From Flavobacterium gelidilacus DSM 15343 (lineage in GTDB: Bacteria > Bacteroidota > Bacteroidia > Flavobacteriales > Flavobacteriaceae), in assembly GCF_000422685.1 (NCBI RefSeq), contig NZ_KE383903.1:387402-451401 (forward strand): 64,000 nt of DNA, in the 5' to 3' direction. The notes under the pieces were generated by a model. The model searched no databases. It was not told where the DNA came from and saw only the letters and a list, made by a program, of their open reading frames with translations. The stretch's first letter is position 1; each line of letters begins with the position of its first letter. Shown one piece after another: positions 36,387 through 46,091 of the stretch. The position numbers were made by a program, and so were the translations under genes.

Positions 36387-37235
36387 ATGCAAATTTTTAA
36401 AGAAAAAGCCCTTTTAACAACTTATTTAAAAACAATTTGGGACAAAAATTGTGCCATAGGTTTTATCCCAACAATGGGTGCTCTTCATCAAGGACATCTA
36501 TCATTAATTAAAAAATCTTTAGATGAAAACAACTATAATGTTGTAAGTATTTTTGTAAATCCAACACAGTTTAACAACAGTCAAGATTTAGAAAAATATC
36601 CTAGAACTTTAGAAATTGATATTGAAAAAATTAGAACGATTTGTCCAGATTGTATAGTTTTTGCTCCATCCGTAGATGATATTTATGAAGGAAAGACAAA
36701 CTCTAAATCATTTAATTATGATGGGATAGAACATGAAATGGAAGGCAAACATCGCCCAGGACATTTTGATGGAGTTGGTACAATCGTGAAAAAATTATTC
36801 GAAATTGTAAAACCGACAAATGCTTATTTTGGAGAAAAAGATTTTCAGCAATTACAAATTGTCAAAAAACTAGTAGCCAAAAATGACTTAAAAGTTAATA
36901 TTATTGGTTGTCCTATTTTTAGAGAATCCAATGGTTTAGCCATGAGTTCTAGAAATGAAAGACTTTCTATAAAAGACAGAGATGAAGCATCAATAATTTA
37001 TAAAACATTACTGACTGCTAAAGAAAAATTTGGCACAAAAAGTGCTAATGAAGTAAATAACTGGGTAAAAAACTCATTAGAAAAGAATGAAAACATAACC
37101 TTGGAATACTTTGAAATTGCTGATGAAACCACTTTAAAAACCTGCATTAGAAAGTCTAAAAACAAAAAATATAGAGCATTTATAGCTGTTTTTATAGATA
37201 ATATCAGATTAATAGATAATATTTCACTTAATTAA
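36387..37235 (+). CDS. panC: Pantoate--beta-alanine ligase (pantothenate synthetase)
   Basis: The enzyme joins pantoate and beta-alanine with ATP to give pantothenate, the CoA precursor. Its 282 residues match the family. The HxGH nucleotide motif is [33 protein letters not shown] binds pantoate. [17 protein letters not shown] and [13 protein letters not shown] follow, and the KMSKS-like MSSRNERL segment closes the site. A TTG lies one codon upstream, but the ATG at 36387 is the natural start. The panD gene, which supplies beta-alanine, starts 13 nt downstream. Confidence 0.98.
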   Translation: MQIFKEKALLTTYLKTIWDKNCAIGFIPTMGALHQGHLSLIKKSLDENNYNVVSIFVNPTQFNNSQDLEKYPRTLEIDIEKIRTICPDCIVFAPSVDDIYEGKTNSKSFNYDGIEHEMEGKHRPGHFDGVGTIVKKLFEIVKPTNAYFGEKDFQQLQIVKKLVAKNDLKVNIIGCPIFRESNGLAMSSRNERLSIKDRDEASIIYKTLLTAKEKFGTKSANEVNNWVKNSLEKNENITLEYFEIADETTLKTCIRKSKNKKYRAFIAVFIDNIRLIDNISLN

Positions 37236-37248
37236 TTATTTTTGCACC

Positions 37249-37599
37249 ATGCAAATTCACGTAGTAAAATCTAAAATTCACAGAGTAACTGTAACGGGAG
37301 CCGATTTAAATTATATTGGAAGTATAACCATTGACGAAGATTTAATGGAAGCTGCTAATTTAATTGAAGGTGAAAAAGTTCAAATTGTTAACATTAATAA
37401 CGGAGAACGTTTTGAAACTTATACCATCAAAGGAAATCGCAAATCTGGAGAAATAACACTTAATGGTCCAGCGGCTAGAAGAGTCCAAAAAGGTGATGTT
37501 ATTATCATTATCGCTTATGGAATTTTAGGCATCGAAGAAGCTAAAGTTTTCAAACCAGCACTTGTTTTTCCTAACGAGAAGAGTAATTTGTTAACCTAA
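37249..37599 (+). CDS. panD: Aspartate 1-decarboxylase proenzyme
   Basis: The enzyme makes beta-alanine from aspartate for pantothenate synthesis. Its 116 residues are normal. The self-processing site is the Gly-Ser bond in NYIGSITID, which creates the pyruvoyl group. The fold signatures [21 protein letters not shown] and [19 protein letters not shown] are present. It is cotranscribed with panC. Confidence 0.97.
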   Translation: MQIHVVKSKIHRVTVTGADLNYIGSITIDEDLMEAANLIEGEKVQIVNINNGERFETYTIKGNRKSGEITLNGPAARRVQKGDVIIIIAYGILGIEEAKVFKPALVFPNEKSNLLT

Positions 37600-37601
37600 T
37601 T

Positions 37602-38564
37602 TTGGCTTCTCCTTTTAAAAAAGTTGCCAGTTTAACGATTCCATTATTAATTGGAATTGGATTAATTTATTATCAATACTCAAACTTAACTCCAGAACAA
37701 TTAGAAAACATTAAACTGTATTTTAAAAATGCAGACTATACATATGTTTTCTTATCGCTTTGTATTTCAATAGTTGCTTATTGGGCAAGAGCTTATAGAT
37801 GGAAATATAGCTTAAATCATCTGGGATATACCACAAAACTACATAACAATTTTTTTGCTGTTGGAGTAGCTTATTTTGTTAATTTAACAATTCCTCGATC
37901 TGGAGAAGTTACCAGAGCTGTTTTATTAAAAAAATATGAAAATGTGCCCTTTGACAAAGGATTTGGTACAATTGTAGCCGAAAGAGTTGTTGATTTATTA
38001 ATTTTCTTATTGTTTGTTTTTATTGCATTCATTTTGCAATTTAATATTATAAGTGAATTTATATTTTCCAATATTTCTCCTTCAAAATTAATTATAATAG
38101 GAATTGTTTTATTTGTTTTAGGAATTATCTTTTTACTAATTTGGTTTCGTTCTAATTGGAAGATTGTTGGAAAAATAAAAGAAAAATTTGCTGGATTGAT
38201 TGAAGGAATGACAAGCATTTTGGTGATGAAAGATCGATGGAAATACTTATTCTTTTCTTTTTTAATCTGGACTTTATATTTATTAATGTTTTATGTTTGC
38301 GTTTTTGCTATTCCTGAAACTTCTGATATGGCTTTCAGTATTGTAATAATGGGATTTATTTTTGGAAGTGTAGCAATAGGTTTTACAAATGGAGGAATTG
38401 GTGCTTTTCCAATTTCAATTCAAACTGTATTATTGCTTTATGGAATTAATAAAGGTGCTGGTGCTGCATTAGGTTGGATTATTTGGACGTCACAAACATT
38501 ACTTACCGTATTAGTAGGTCTTTTGTCGTATTTGTTATTGCATTTTTTTAATAAACACAAATAA
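37602..38564 (+). CDS. Lysylphosphatidylglycerol synthase TM-region/UPF0104 flippase-like membrane protein
   Basis: The protein has 320 residues and about eight transmembrane helices. The family hallmarks are the AYRWKYSL helix end, VNLTIPRSGEVTRAVLLKKY, VAERVVDLLIF and the late GGIGAFPISIQTVLLL. It corresponds to the flippase domain of MprF without the synthase domain, so it is probably a lipid transporter of unknown substrate. The start is TTG at 37602, 2 nt after panD, and there is no nearby ATG in frame. Confidence 0.88.
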   Translation: MASPFKKVASLTIPLLIGIGLIYYQYSNLTPEQLENIKLYFKNADYTYVFLSLCISIVAYWARAYRWKYSLNHLGYTTKLHNNFFAVGVAYFVNLTIPRSGEVTRAVLLKKYENVPFDKGFGTIVAERVVDLLIFLLFVFIAFILQFNIISEFIFSNISPSKLIIIGIVLFVLGIIFLLIWFRSNWKIVGKIKEKFAGLIEGMTSILVMKDRWKYLFFSFLIWTLYLLMFYVCVFAIPETSDMAFSIVIMGFIFGSVAIGFTNGGIGAFPISIQTVLLLYGINKGAGAALGWIIWTSQTLLTVLVGLLSYLLLHFFNKHK

Positions 38565-38600
38565 TTAACTAAATTGCCATTTCTTTACTAGAAACTGACC

Positions 38601-39749
38601 ATGAAAAACATATATATAATAGTATTATTATCGCTTTCTTTTATTTCATTAGCTCAAAAGAAAACAGAGACTATTGAATCAAATAGATTAGGAAAGTCCA
38701 GACAGATTTCTATTATTTTGCCACCATCATATGAATTTGAAAAAGATAAAAAATATCCAGTTATCTATTTGTTAGACGGTGAATATTTAATGGAGCCTTT
38801 CAACGGTTCTCTTCAATATGGTTATTATTTTGATGATTTGCCAGAAGTAATCTTAGTTGGAATTCATCAAGCAAAAAACAACGATAGAATCATTGATTCT
38901 AAAGGAGACGAGGATGGATTACCTACTGAAAAAAGCGGTAATTTTTATGAGTTTATTGCAACTGAAGTAATTCCATTTATTAATAATAATTATAGAACAG
39001 TTCCCTATAAAGTCATTGCAGGTCATGATGCAACTGCTGGTTTTTTAAACTTTTTCCTTTATAAAGACAATCCTGTTTTTGATGGATATATTTCTTTTTG
39101 TCCAGATTTAGCCTATGATATGGAAAACAGAATTGAGGATAGAATGAAAATGATGCCAAAACCTATTAGTTATTTTCAAGTTTCTTCGCCAACAGATGAA
39201 ACTTCAATTTACGAAAGAGTAAAATTATTAGACGAAAATCTGAAGACTGTTTTAAATAAAAATGTCTCTTATAAATATTTACAACTTGATGGTTACTCTC
39301 ATTATTCGATGGTTCCTGTAGCTATTCCACAAGCATTATACCATGTGTTTAAAGGATACCAACCAATTAATAAAGAAGAATATAAGCAACTTCAAAACCA
39401 AACTACTGGGTTTGTTGATTATCTAACTGAAAAATACAAAAATATTAATACTCTTTACGGTGTTGATATGAAAATTAGATTAATTGATTTTTTAGCAATT
39501 CAAAATCTAATTACTAAAAATGGTTCAAGCGAGGAACTAAAAAATTTAGAAAAAATAGCTAGTAAAGAATATCCAAAAACAATGTTACCTTCTTTTATTG
39601 AAGCTTCTTATTATGAAAAAGATGGAAATTATGACAAAGCTATAAAAGCTGTTGAAAAAGGATATTCTCTAAAAGATATTGGAATGTTCACAAAAAGCTT
39701 TATGCTTGAAAAACTTGAAGATTTAAAAAGAAAAAGAGCAGGTCAATAA
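38601..39749 (+). CDS. Secreted alpha/beta-hydrolase-fold protein with Asp at the nucleophile position
   Basis: The protein has 382 residues. A signal peptide (MKNIYIIVLLSLSFISLAQ) is followed by a Fes/esterase-D-like domain (SRQISIILPPSYEFEKDKKY, PVIYLLDGEYLM, VILVGIH) and a C-terminal helical tail (about 300-382). The nucleophile elbow, GHSxGG in active esterases, here reads GHDATAG with D143. The later His motif (SHYSMVPVAIPQALYHVF) is retained. A serine esterase mechanism is therefore doubtful and a binding or altered role is likely. The stop overlaps the radA start (TAATG). Confidence 0.8.
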   Translation: MKNIYIIVLLSLSFISLAQKKTETIESNRLGKSRQISIILPPSYEFEKDKKYPVIYLLDGEYLMEPFNGSLQYGYYFDDLPEVILVGIHQAKNNDRIIDSKGDEDGLPTEKSGNFYEFIATEVIPFINNNYRTVPYKVIAGHDATAGFLNFFLYKDNPVFDGYISFCPDLAYDMENRIEDRMKMMPKPISYFQVSSPTDETSIYERVKLLDENLKTVLNKNVSYKYLQLDGYSHYSMVPVAIPQALYHVFKGYQPINKEEYKQLQNQTTGFVDYLTEKYKNINTLYGVDMKIRLIDFLAIQNLITKNGSSEELKNLEKIASKEYPKTMLPSFIEASYYEKDGNYDKAIKAVEKGYSLKDIGMFTKSFMLEKLEDLKRKRAGQ

Positions 39750-41110
39750 TGAGTAAAGTAAAAACATCTTTCTTTTGTCAAAATTGTGGTACTCCATTTT
39801 CAAAATGGCAAGGCCAATGCCACAATTGTAAAGAATGGAACACTATTGTTGAAGAAATCATCCAAAAAGAAGAAAAGAAAACTTGGAAAAGCGATTCTGG
39901 AACTACTTCAAAAGCATCAAAGCCTTTATTAATTAAAGAAATAGATTCTTCTCAAGAAATTCGTTTAAATACGAATGATAATGAATTAAATAGAGTTCTT
40001 GGTGGCGGAATTGTGCCTGGTTCTTTAATATTATTGGGTGGTGAGCCCGGAATTGGGAAAAGTACACTTTTGCTTCAAATATCTTTAAAACTACCTTATA
40101 GAACACTTTATGTTTCTGGTGAAGAAAGCCAAAAACAAATAAAAATGCGTGCCGAAAGAATTACTCCAAATAGTGATAATTGCTACATTCTTACGGAAAC
40201 AAAAACGCAAAATATATTCAAGCAAATTCAGGATATTGAACCTGAAATTGTAATCATTGATTCCATTCAAACATTACATACAGATTATATTGAATCTTCT
40301 GCTGGAAGTATTTCTCAAATTCGTGAATGCACGGCTGAGTTGATAAAATATGCCAAAGAATCAAATGTTCCAGTAATTTTAATTGGACACATTACAAAAG
40401 ACGGAACTATCGCTGGACCAAAAATTTTAGAACACATGGTTGATACTGTTCTTCAGTTTGAAGGTGACAGAAACCATGTCTATAGAATTCTTCGTTCGTT
40501 GAAAAACCGTTTTGGTTCTACAGCCGAATTAGGAATTTATGAAATGTTAGGAAGTGGTTTACGTGAAGTAGAAAATCCTTCTGAAATATTAATTTCACAT
40601 AAAGATGAACAACTTTCTGGAACTGCAATTGCTTGCACTATGGAAGGAATGCGTCCTTTAATGATAGAAATTCAATCTCTTGTAAGTTCTGCTGTTTATG
40701 GAACTCCTCAACGAAGTACAACTGGTTATAACGCCAAACGTTTAAATATGATTTTGGCTGTCTTAGAAAAACGTGCAGGTTTCCGTTTAGGCACAAAAGA
40801 TGTCTTTTTAAACATTACTGGAGGAATTAATGTGGATGATACAGCTATAGATTTAGCCGTTGTGGCTGCTATTTTATCATCTAATGAAGACATTGCCATT
40901 GAAGACGGATTTTGTTTCGCTGGTGAAGTAGGATTATCTGGTGAAATTCGTCCCGTAAATAGAATTGACCAACGAATTCAAGAAGCAGAAAAATTAGGTT
41001 TTACGACTATTTTGGTTTCAAAACACAACAAAATTGCTTTAAAAAATACTTTTATAAAAATTGTATTAGTGGCTAAAATTGAAGATGTTGTTGGGGTTTT
41101 GTTTGGGTAA
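39749..41110 (+). CDS. radA: DNA repair protein RadA
   Basis: RadA/Sms is a RecA-like helicase that processes recombination intermediates by branch migration. Its 453 residues match the family. A C4 zinc finger (FFCQNCGTPFSKWQGQCHNC), the Walker A motif GGEPGIGKST, the RadA-specific KNRFGSTAE motif and the C-terminal Lon-like domain (FLNITGGINVDDTAIDLAV, GEVGLSGEIRPV) occur in order. It overlaps the preceding stop by one base. Confidence 0.97.
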   Translation: MSKVKTSFFCQNCGTPFSKWQGQCHNCKEWNTIVEEIIQKEEKKTWKSDSGTTSKASKPLLIKEIDSSQEIRLNTNDNELNRVLGGGIVPGSLILLGGEPGIGKSTLLLQISLKLPYRTLYVSGEESQKQIKMRAERITPNSDNCYILTETKTQNIFKQIQDIEPEIVIIDSIQTLHTDYIESSAGSISQIRECTAELIKYAKESNVPVILIGHITKDGTIAGPKILEHMVDTVLQFEGDRNHVYRILRSLKNRFGSTAELGIYEMLGSGLREVENPSEILISHKDEQLSGTAIACTMEGMRPLMIEIQSLVSSAVYGTPQRSTTGYNAKRLNMILAVLEKRAGFRLGTKDVFLNITGGINVDDTAIDLAVVAAILSSNEDIAIEDGFCFAGEVGLSGEIRPVNRIDQRIQEAEKLGFTTILVSKHNKIALKNTFIKIVLVAKIEDVVGVLFG

Positions 41111-41122
41111 AAAATTTCAATT

Positions 41123-41755
41123 ATGAAAAAAATAATATTATTTTTTATACTTCTAATTTCTCATGTGATTCAATCTCAAATTAGAGGAATTACTATTGGG
41201 AATATTGGAAACTCAAAAGACTCTCAAGTTTTTTTTTCTAAAGATTTAGTGATTTCTAAAGATTTCGTTTACACAGACTTTGTATTTGAAGAAGAATTAA
41301 AAAAGATAGATTTTAAAGATTCATTATACATAAATAATAATTCAAATGTAAAAGGAAATTATAAACAACAATATTATTTATTAACACAAAATAACTTTTT
41401 CAAACCAGTTTTTTATGATGATTATCTAAAGAAGAAAGACACTTTTTTTGAAAATTTAGAAAAAGTCATTTTTATAAAAACTAAATTTAATTTAAAGTTA
41501 TCTAATGAATTTTTAAAAAATAAAATCAAAATTAATAATGATGATTTTATTTTCGAATTAGATAAATGGCAAATTCAAATAAAGGATTTAAAAGATGAAA
41601 AAACAGAAATTATAGTTTATTATAATTTTGAATTTTTAAATAGTAACATTATTCATTCTCCTTTTCTAAAAGAATATTATTCTTTTGACGAAAAAGTCTT
41701 CTTAAGGTTTGATCATACAGTTTTTTGGTATGCACTTAAACCTAAATTAGAATAA
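41123..41755 (+). CDS. Secreted hypothetical protein
   Basis: The protein has 210 residues. The signal peptide (MKKIILFFILLISHVIQSQ) is clear. The mature part is lysine- and phenylalanine-rich with predicted beta strands and few hydrophobic stretches. No family was recognised and there is no T9SS sorting domain. It starts 12 nt after radA, and its base composition is more AT-rich than radA. Confidence 0.65.
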   Translation: MKKIILFFILLISHVIQSQIRGITIGNIGNSKDSQVFFSKDLVISKDFVYTDFVFEEELKKIDFKDSLYINNNSNVKGNYKQQYYLLTQNNFFKPVFYDDYLKKKDTFFENLEKVIFIKTKFNLKLSNEFLKNKIKINNDDFIFELDKWQIQIKDLKDEKTEIIVYYNFEFLNSNIIHSPFLKEYYSFDEKVFLRFDHTVFWYALKPKLE

Positions 41756-41822
41756 AAAGAAATTCTCTTCCCAACCTTTTCATAAAAAACATACTCTTAC
41801 TATAAATAGAAAATCTAAAATC

Positions 41823-43433
41823 ATGAAAAAAATACTTTTAATTCTAACGCTTTTTGCATCAATAATTGCTTTAGCTCAAAAACCAATCTTTACTTCGGCA
41901 AAAGTAAATGCTGCAACCGTTTATACCAATGGAGCTGAACTTTCGCAATCAACCTCACTAAATCTTCCTAAAGGAACAAGTGAAATTGTCATTAAAAATG
42001 TGGCTGATTATTTGAATGAAAATACGGTTCAAATAGGAGCTCCAAGTTCGTTGACTGTGCTTTCAGTTCAGTTTACCCAAAATTACATTTCTGAATATGA
42101 AATTGATGAAAGTAATCCTGCCATCAAAAAAGTGAGAGATAGTATCAATTGGGTTCAAAAAGAAATTGCAAAAGTTCAAATTGATAAAGTTTCCCATTCA
42201 AAAACGGTTGAATTATTAGATAAAAACCAACAAGTGGCTGGACAAAATTCGGGTTTAAATGTTATGGAATTGATGAAATTAGTGGATTATTACAAAGTAA
42301 AAAGAACAGAGTTAAGTAACGCAATCACAACATTCCAAGAAAAAGAAAACAAGTTGAATGAGCAATTGAAAAAACTAAATTCAAAACTTGAAATCAATAC
42401 CAAAAACGAAGAAAAAACATCAAGAGGAAAACTGATTCTTCAAGTGATGAATGAAGTTGCTGGAAATGTTAATTTGGACATAAATTACATGACAAACAAC
42501 GCTTCATGGCAACCTTTTTATGATTTGCGTGCAGAAAACATCAACGAACCCATCAACATGATGTACAAAGCTCAAGTAGTTCAAAACACAGGAATTGATT
42601 GGAAAAAAGTAAAGCTGACTTTATCAAGTGGAAATCCAAATCAAAATAATGAAGCGCCAATTTTACAAGCTTGGTTCTTGAGATATGGTTATCCTGTAGC
42701 TTATGGTTTTAAAGATAAAAATGCTAAAATGAATACAATTCAAGGAAAAGCTTCAAATACAGCTGTTATGGCTGATGAAATGGAAGAATCATCAATTTCT
42801 AATTATACTTCAGTTAATGAAAACCAACTAAATGTTTCATTCGACATAGATATTCCTTATGATATTTTATCTAATGGAAAAAAACATAGTGTAGCTTTAA
42901 AAGAAATAAAATTACCAGCAACTTATAGATATTATGCTGCTCCAAGAGTAGAAAAAGAGGCTTTCTTATTAGCTCAAATTAATGATTATTCTAAATTCAA
43001 CTTATTGCCTGGAGAAGCCAATATTATTTTTGAAGGAATGTATGTTGGAAAAACATTTATCAATCCAAATCAAACAGCTGATACCTTAAGTTTATCAATG
43101 GGAAGAGATAAAAAGATTTCAATTAAACGTGAAAAAGTAACAGATAAATCGGGAACAAAATTTTTATCAGCTTACAAAGAACAAACGTTTACCTATGACA
43201 TTACGGTTAGAAATAACAAAAAAGAAACCATTGAAATGCTTTTAAAAGATCAATATCCTATAAGTACTGATAAAGAAATTACCATTGAAGTTCTAGAAAA
43301 AGACAGAGCAAAAGTAAACGAAGAAACTGGTGTTATGACATGGGAATTAAAACTCGCACCTAACGAAACCAAAAAAATAAGGATTAGTTACTTAGTAAAA
43401 TATCCAAAAGACAAAATAATAGACAACCTATAA
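41823..43433 (+). CDS. DUF4139/mucoidy-inhibitor-A-like secreted protein
   Basis: The protein has 536 residues. A signal peptide (MKKILLILTLFASIIALAQ) is followed by a DUF4140-type N-terminal domain (SAKVNAATVYTNGAEL...IVIKNVADYL), a coiled coil of about 80 residues around 145-210, and a DUF4139 domain (NNASWQPFYDLRAENINEPINMMYKAQVVQNTGIDWKKVKLTLSSG). This order defines MuiA-like proteins. They were linked to capsule regulation by name only, and the function in flavobacteria is unknown. A strong terminator follows. Confidence 0.88.
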   Translation: MKKILLILTLFASIIALAQKPIFTSAKVNAATVYTNGAELSQSTSLNLPKGTSEIVIKNVADYLNENTVQIGAPSSLTVLSVQFTQNYISEYEIDESNPAIKKVRDSINWVQKEIAKVQIDKVSHSKTVELLDKNQQVAGQNSGLNVMELMKLVDYYKVKRTELSNAITTFQEKENKLNEQLKKLNSKLEINTKNEEKTSRGKLILQVMNEVAGNVNLDINYMTNNASWQPFYDLRAENINEPINMMYKAQVVQNTGIDWKKVKLTLSSGNPNQNNEAPILQAWFLRYGYPVAYGFKDKNAKMNTIQGKASNTAVMADEMEESSISNYTSVNENQLNVSFDIDIPYDILSNGKKHSVALKEIKLPATYRYYAAPRVEKEAFLLAQINDYSKFNLLPGEANIIFEGMYVGKTFINPNQTADTLSLSMGRDKKISIKREKVTDKSGTKFLSAYKEQTFTYDITVRNNKKETIEMLLKDQYPISTDKEITIEVLEKDRAKVNEETGVMTWELKLAPNETKKIRISYLVKYPKDKIIDNL

Positions 43434-43454
43434 TTTTACTTAAATGAAATTTTA

Positions 43455-43488
43455 AACGACTGAAAATTAACACTTTCAGTCGTTTTTT
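43455..43488 (+). terminator. Rho-independent terminator of the DUF4139 gene
   Basis: The arms AACGACTGAAA and TTTCAGTCGTT flank an 8-nt loop and are followed by a T run. Confidence 0.92.
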
Positions 43489-43526
43489 TATTGTTTTTTA
43501 TTTATATTTACAAGAAAAGAAAAACT

Positions 43527-44903
43527 ATGAAAAAATTATTACTATTACTTATAGCCTTTACTCCTTCAATTATTTTTTCTCAAACTATAGCTATTCAATC
43601 TTTTGCTACTGGTTTTTCTGGAGCAGTAGAAATTACTCATGCCGGAGACAATCGTTTGTTTGTAGTTCAGCAAGGAGGTTTAATTCGTGTTTTAAATTCA
43701 AACGGAACTGTTAATTCAACACCTTTTTTAAATTTATCTAGTATAATTGCTTCTGGTGGAGAAAGAGGTTTATTAGGTTTAGCTTTTCATCCAAATTATG
43801 CTTCAAACGGTTATTTTTTTGTGAATTACACAAATACTTCTGGTGACACTGTTATTGCAAGATATTCTGTTAGCAGCACAAATCCTGATATAGCTATAAA
43901 TTCTGGAACTATTTTAATGACTATTTCTCAACCTTATTCTAATCACAACGGAGGAAGTTTAAAATTTGGTCCAGATGGCTATCTATATATTGGAATGGGT
44001 GACGGAGGAAGTGCTGGTGATCCTGGAAATAGAGCTCAAAACATCAATGAAAATTTAGGTAAAATGCTTCGTATTGATGTAAACACAACTATAGCTCCTT
44101 ATTACACTTCTCCTGCTGGAAATCCTTATATTGGTGTTGCTGGAAATGATGAAATTTGGGCAATTGGTGTTAGAAATCCTTGGAAATTTTCATTCAACAG
44201 ATTAAATGGTGATTTATGGATTGGAGATGTTGGGCAAAATAATATTGAAGAAATTAATAAAGTCACAAATCCTTTAACTGCTGGTTTAAATTTTGGTTGG
44301 AAATGCTATGAAGGAAATGTTGCTTATCAAACAGCAGGTTGTCCTCCAATTGGAACTTTAACTATGCCTGTTGCACAATACACTCATTCTGGTGGAAATT
44401 GCTCTATAACGGGTGGCTATGTCTATACAGGAACAATGTATCCTAATTTTTTAAACAAATATTTCTTTGCAGATTATTGTGTGAATAGAATCGGTTATGT
44501 CGATACAACTACAAACGCAATTACATACACTCCAAACTTTTCAGGAAATAATAATTTTACTTCTTTTGGTGAAGATATGAATGGTGAATTATATGTGACA
44601 AATTCAAGTATAATTTATAAAATAGTTGATACTGCAACAGCTTCAACAACTAATTTTGAAAACAGTGGTTTTAGTTTATATCCAAATCCTGCAAAAGATA
44701 GTATTACAATTTCTAGCTCAGGAGCAAGTTTTGCAAAACAAATTCAGCTTTTTGATGTTTCTGGAAAACTACTTATTTCTAAAGAAGTTTCGCAAAATAA
44801 ATCAAATATAATTGATGTGACTTCTCTTTCTAATGGAGTTTACTTACTAAATATTTCAACAACTGATGGAAATAATTATAATTCTAAATTGGTAAAAGAT
44901 TAG
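43527..44903 (+). CDS. PQQ-dependent sugar dehydrogenase-like protein with T9SS tail
   Basis: From the ATG at 43527 the protein has 458 residues and a signal peptide (MKKLLLLLIAFTPSIIFSQ). The frame extends 12 codons upstream, but that part overlaps the upstream terminator region. The six-bladed propeller of the GSDH/sorbosone dehydrogenase family shows GERGLLGLAFHPNYASNGYF, NHNGGSLKFGPDGYLYIGMGDGG and WAIGVRNPWKFSFN. A T9SS sorting domain ends the protein (SLYPNPAKDSITIS...LFDVSGKLL...GVYLLNI). It is predicted to oxidise sugars outside the cell if PQQ is available. No pqq genes are in the window. Confidence 0.9.
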   Translation: MKKLLLLLIAFTPSIIFSQTIAIQSFATGFSGAVEITHAGDNRLFVVQQGGLIRVLNSNGTVNSTPFLNLSSIIASGGERGLLGLAFHPNYASNGYFFVNYTNTSGDTVIARYSVSSTNPDIAINSGTILMTISQPYSNHNGGSLKFGPDGYLYIGMGDGGSAGDPGNRAQNINENLGKMLRIDVNTTIAPYYTSPAGNPYIGVAGNDEIWAIGVRNPWKFSFNRLNGDLWIGDVGQNNIEEINKVTNPLTAGLNFGWKCYEGNVAYQTAGCPPIGTLTMPVAQYTHSGGNCSITGGYVYTGTMYPNFLNKYFFADYCVNRIGYVDTTTNAITYTPNFSGNNNFTSFGEDMNGELYVTNSSIIYKIVDTATASTTNFENSGFSLYPNPAKDSITISSSGASFAKQIQLFDVSGKLLISKEVSQNKSNIIDVTSLSNGVYLLNISTTDGNNYNSKLVKD

Positions 44904-44939
44904 AAAACTGCCAACTAATTGCTTAGCACTGAACACTTT

Positions 44940-45980
44940 TTAAGGTGCAGGATTAGGAATTAATTCTTGAATTTTTTCGATTTCATTTAAAATATCTTCC
45001 GACAAAACAATATCAAAAGCATCAATATTTGCTTTAAGTTGTTCTAATGAAGTAGCTCCAACAATTGTTGAAGTAACTAATTTTTGCTGATTTACATAAG
45101 CTAAAGCCATTTCACTTGAAGTCATTCCATTTGCTTCGGCTAAATCTTTGTATAATTTTGTGGCTTTGAAACAATTTTCGTTGGTATATCTTGTAAAATG
45201 AGGAAAAGTTTTCATTCTAGATTTTTCTGGAAAACCTTCTAAATATTTTCCTGTCAAAAAGCCAAAAGCCAAAGGAGAATAAGCTATTAAACCCACATTT
45301 TCTCTCATACAAATTTCAGATAAACCAACTTCATACAATCGATTTAATAAAGAATATGGGTTTTGAATTGTAGCAATTTTTGGTAAATTGTGTTTCTCAC
45401 TTTCCATTAAATAGCGCATTACACCATAAGGATTTTCATTTGAAACTCCAATATGTTTTATCTTTCCTTCTTTTATCAAACCATCAAAAACCTGAAGGAT
45501 TTCTAAAATAGAATAGTGCCAATTTTCATCAATTTGTTGAATACCTCTTTGTCCAAACATATTCATGATACGCTCTGGCCAATGCATTTGATATAAATCA
45601 ATGTAATCGGTTTGTAAATTTTTTAAACTTAATTCAACTGCTTCTGTAATGTTCTTTTTAGAAAAATCTAAAGGTTGACGAATGTATTCCATGCCACGAT
45701 TTGGGCCAGCAATTTTGGTTGCCAAAACAAGTTTTTCTCTTTCCGATTGACCAAGTTTATGAATCCAAGTTCCAATATGCTTTTCTGTGCTTCCAAAAAT
45801 TTGAGCGTTTCCACCAATTGGATACATTTCGGCTGTGTCCATAAAATTTATTCCACGTTCAATTGCATAATCTAATTGTGAATGAGCTTCTGCTTCTGAA
45901 TTTTGATTACCAAAAGTCATTGTGCCAAGGCAAATTTTACTGATTTTTATGTTGGTATTTGGAAGAGTAGTATATTTCAT
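44940..45980 (-). CDS. NAD(P)H-dependent aldo/keto reductase (Tas-like)
   Basis: This 346-residue TIM-barrel oxidoreductase begins LPNTNIKISKICLGTMTFG. The catalytic tetrad is visible as D in NFMDTAEMYP, Y in AEMYPIG, K in LVLATKIAGP and H in YQMHWPERI. The cofactor region near the end reads VNQQKLVTSTIVGATSLEQL. It resembles E. coli Tas in its long insertion after the tyrosine. The physiological substrate is unknown. It is convergent with the T9SS sugar dehydrogenase. Confidence 0.9.
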   Translation of the reverse strand: MKYTTLPNTNIKISKICLGTMTFGNQNSEAEAHSQLDYAIERGINFMDTAEMYPIGGNAQIFGSTEKHIGTWIHKLGQSEREKLVLATKIAGPNRGMEYIRQPLDFSKKNITEAVELSLKNLQTDYIDLYQMHWPERIMNMFGQRGIQQIDENWHYSILEILQVFDGLIKEGKIKHIGVSNENPYGVMRYLMESEKHNLPKIATIQNPYSLLNRLYEVGLSEICMRENVGLIAYSPLAFGFLTGKYLEGFPEKSRMKTFPHFTRYTNENCFKATKLYKDLAEANGMTSSEMALAYVNQQKLVTSTIVGATSLEQLKANIDAFDIVLSEDILNEIEKIQELIPNPAP

Positions 45981-46054
45981 TTTATGCTGAATTTAGTTCA
46001 GTATCTTATAATTATAGTAGCAAAGATACAAAGTAGCTAAGCTTAATAAAAATA

Positions 46055-46087
46055 AAAACCTGTTTCATATTTCTACTAACAGGTTTT
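46055..46087. terminator. Hairpin downstream of mepB
   Basis: The arms AAAACCTGTT (46055-46064) and AACAGGTTTT (46078-46087) surround a 13-nt loop. The hairpin sits at the end of the minus-strand mepB gene and upstream of the aldo/keto reductase. Confidence 0.7.
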
Positions 46088-46091
46088 CTAT

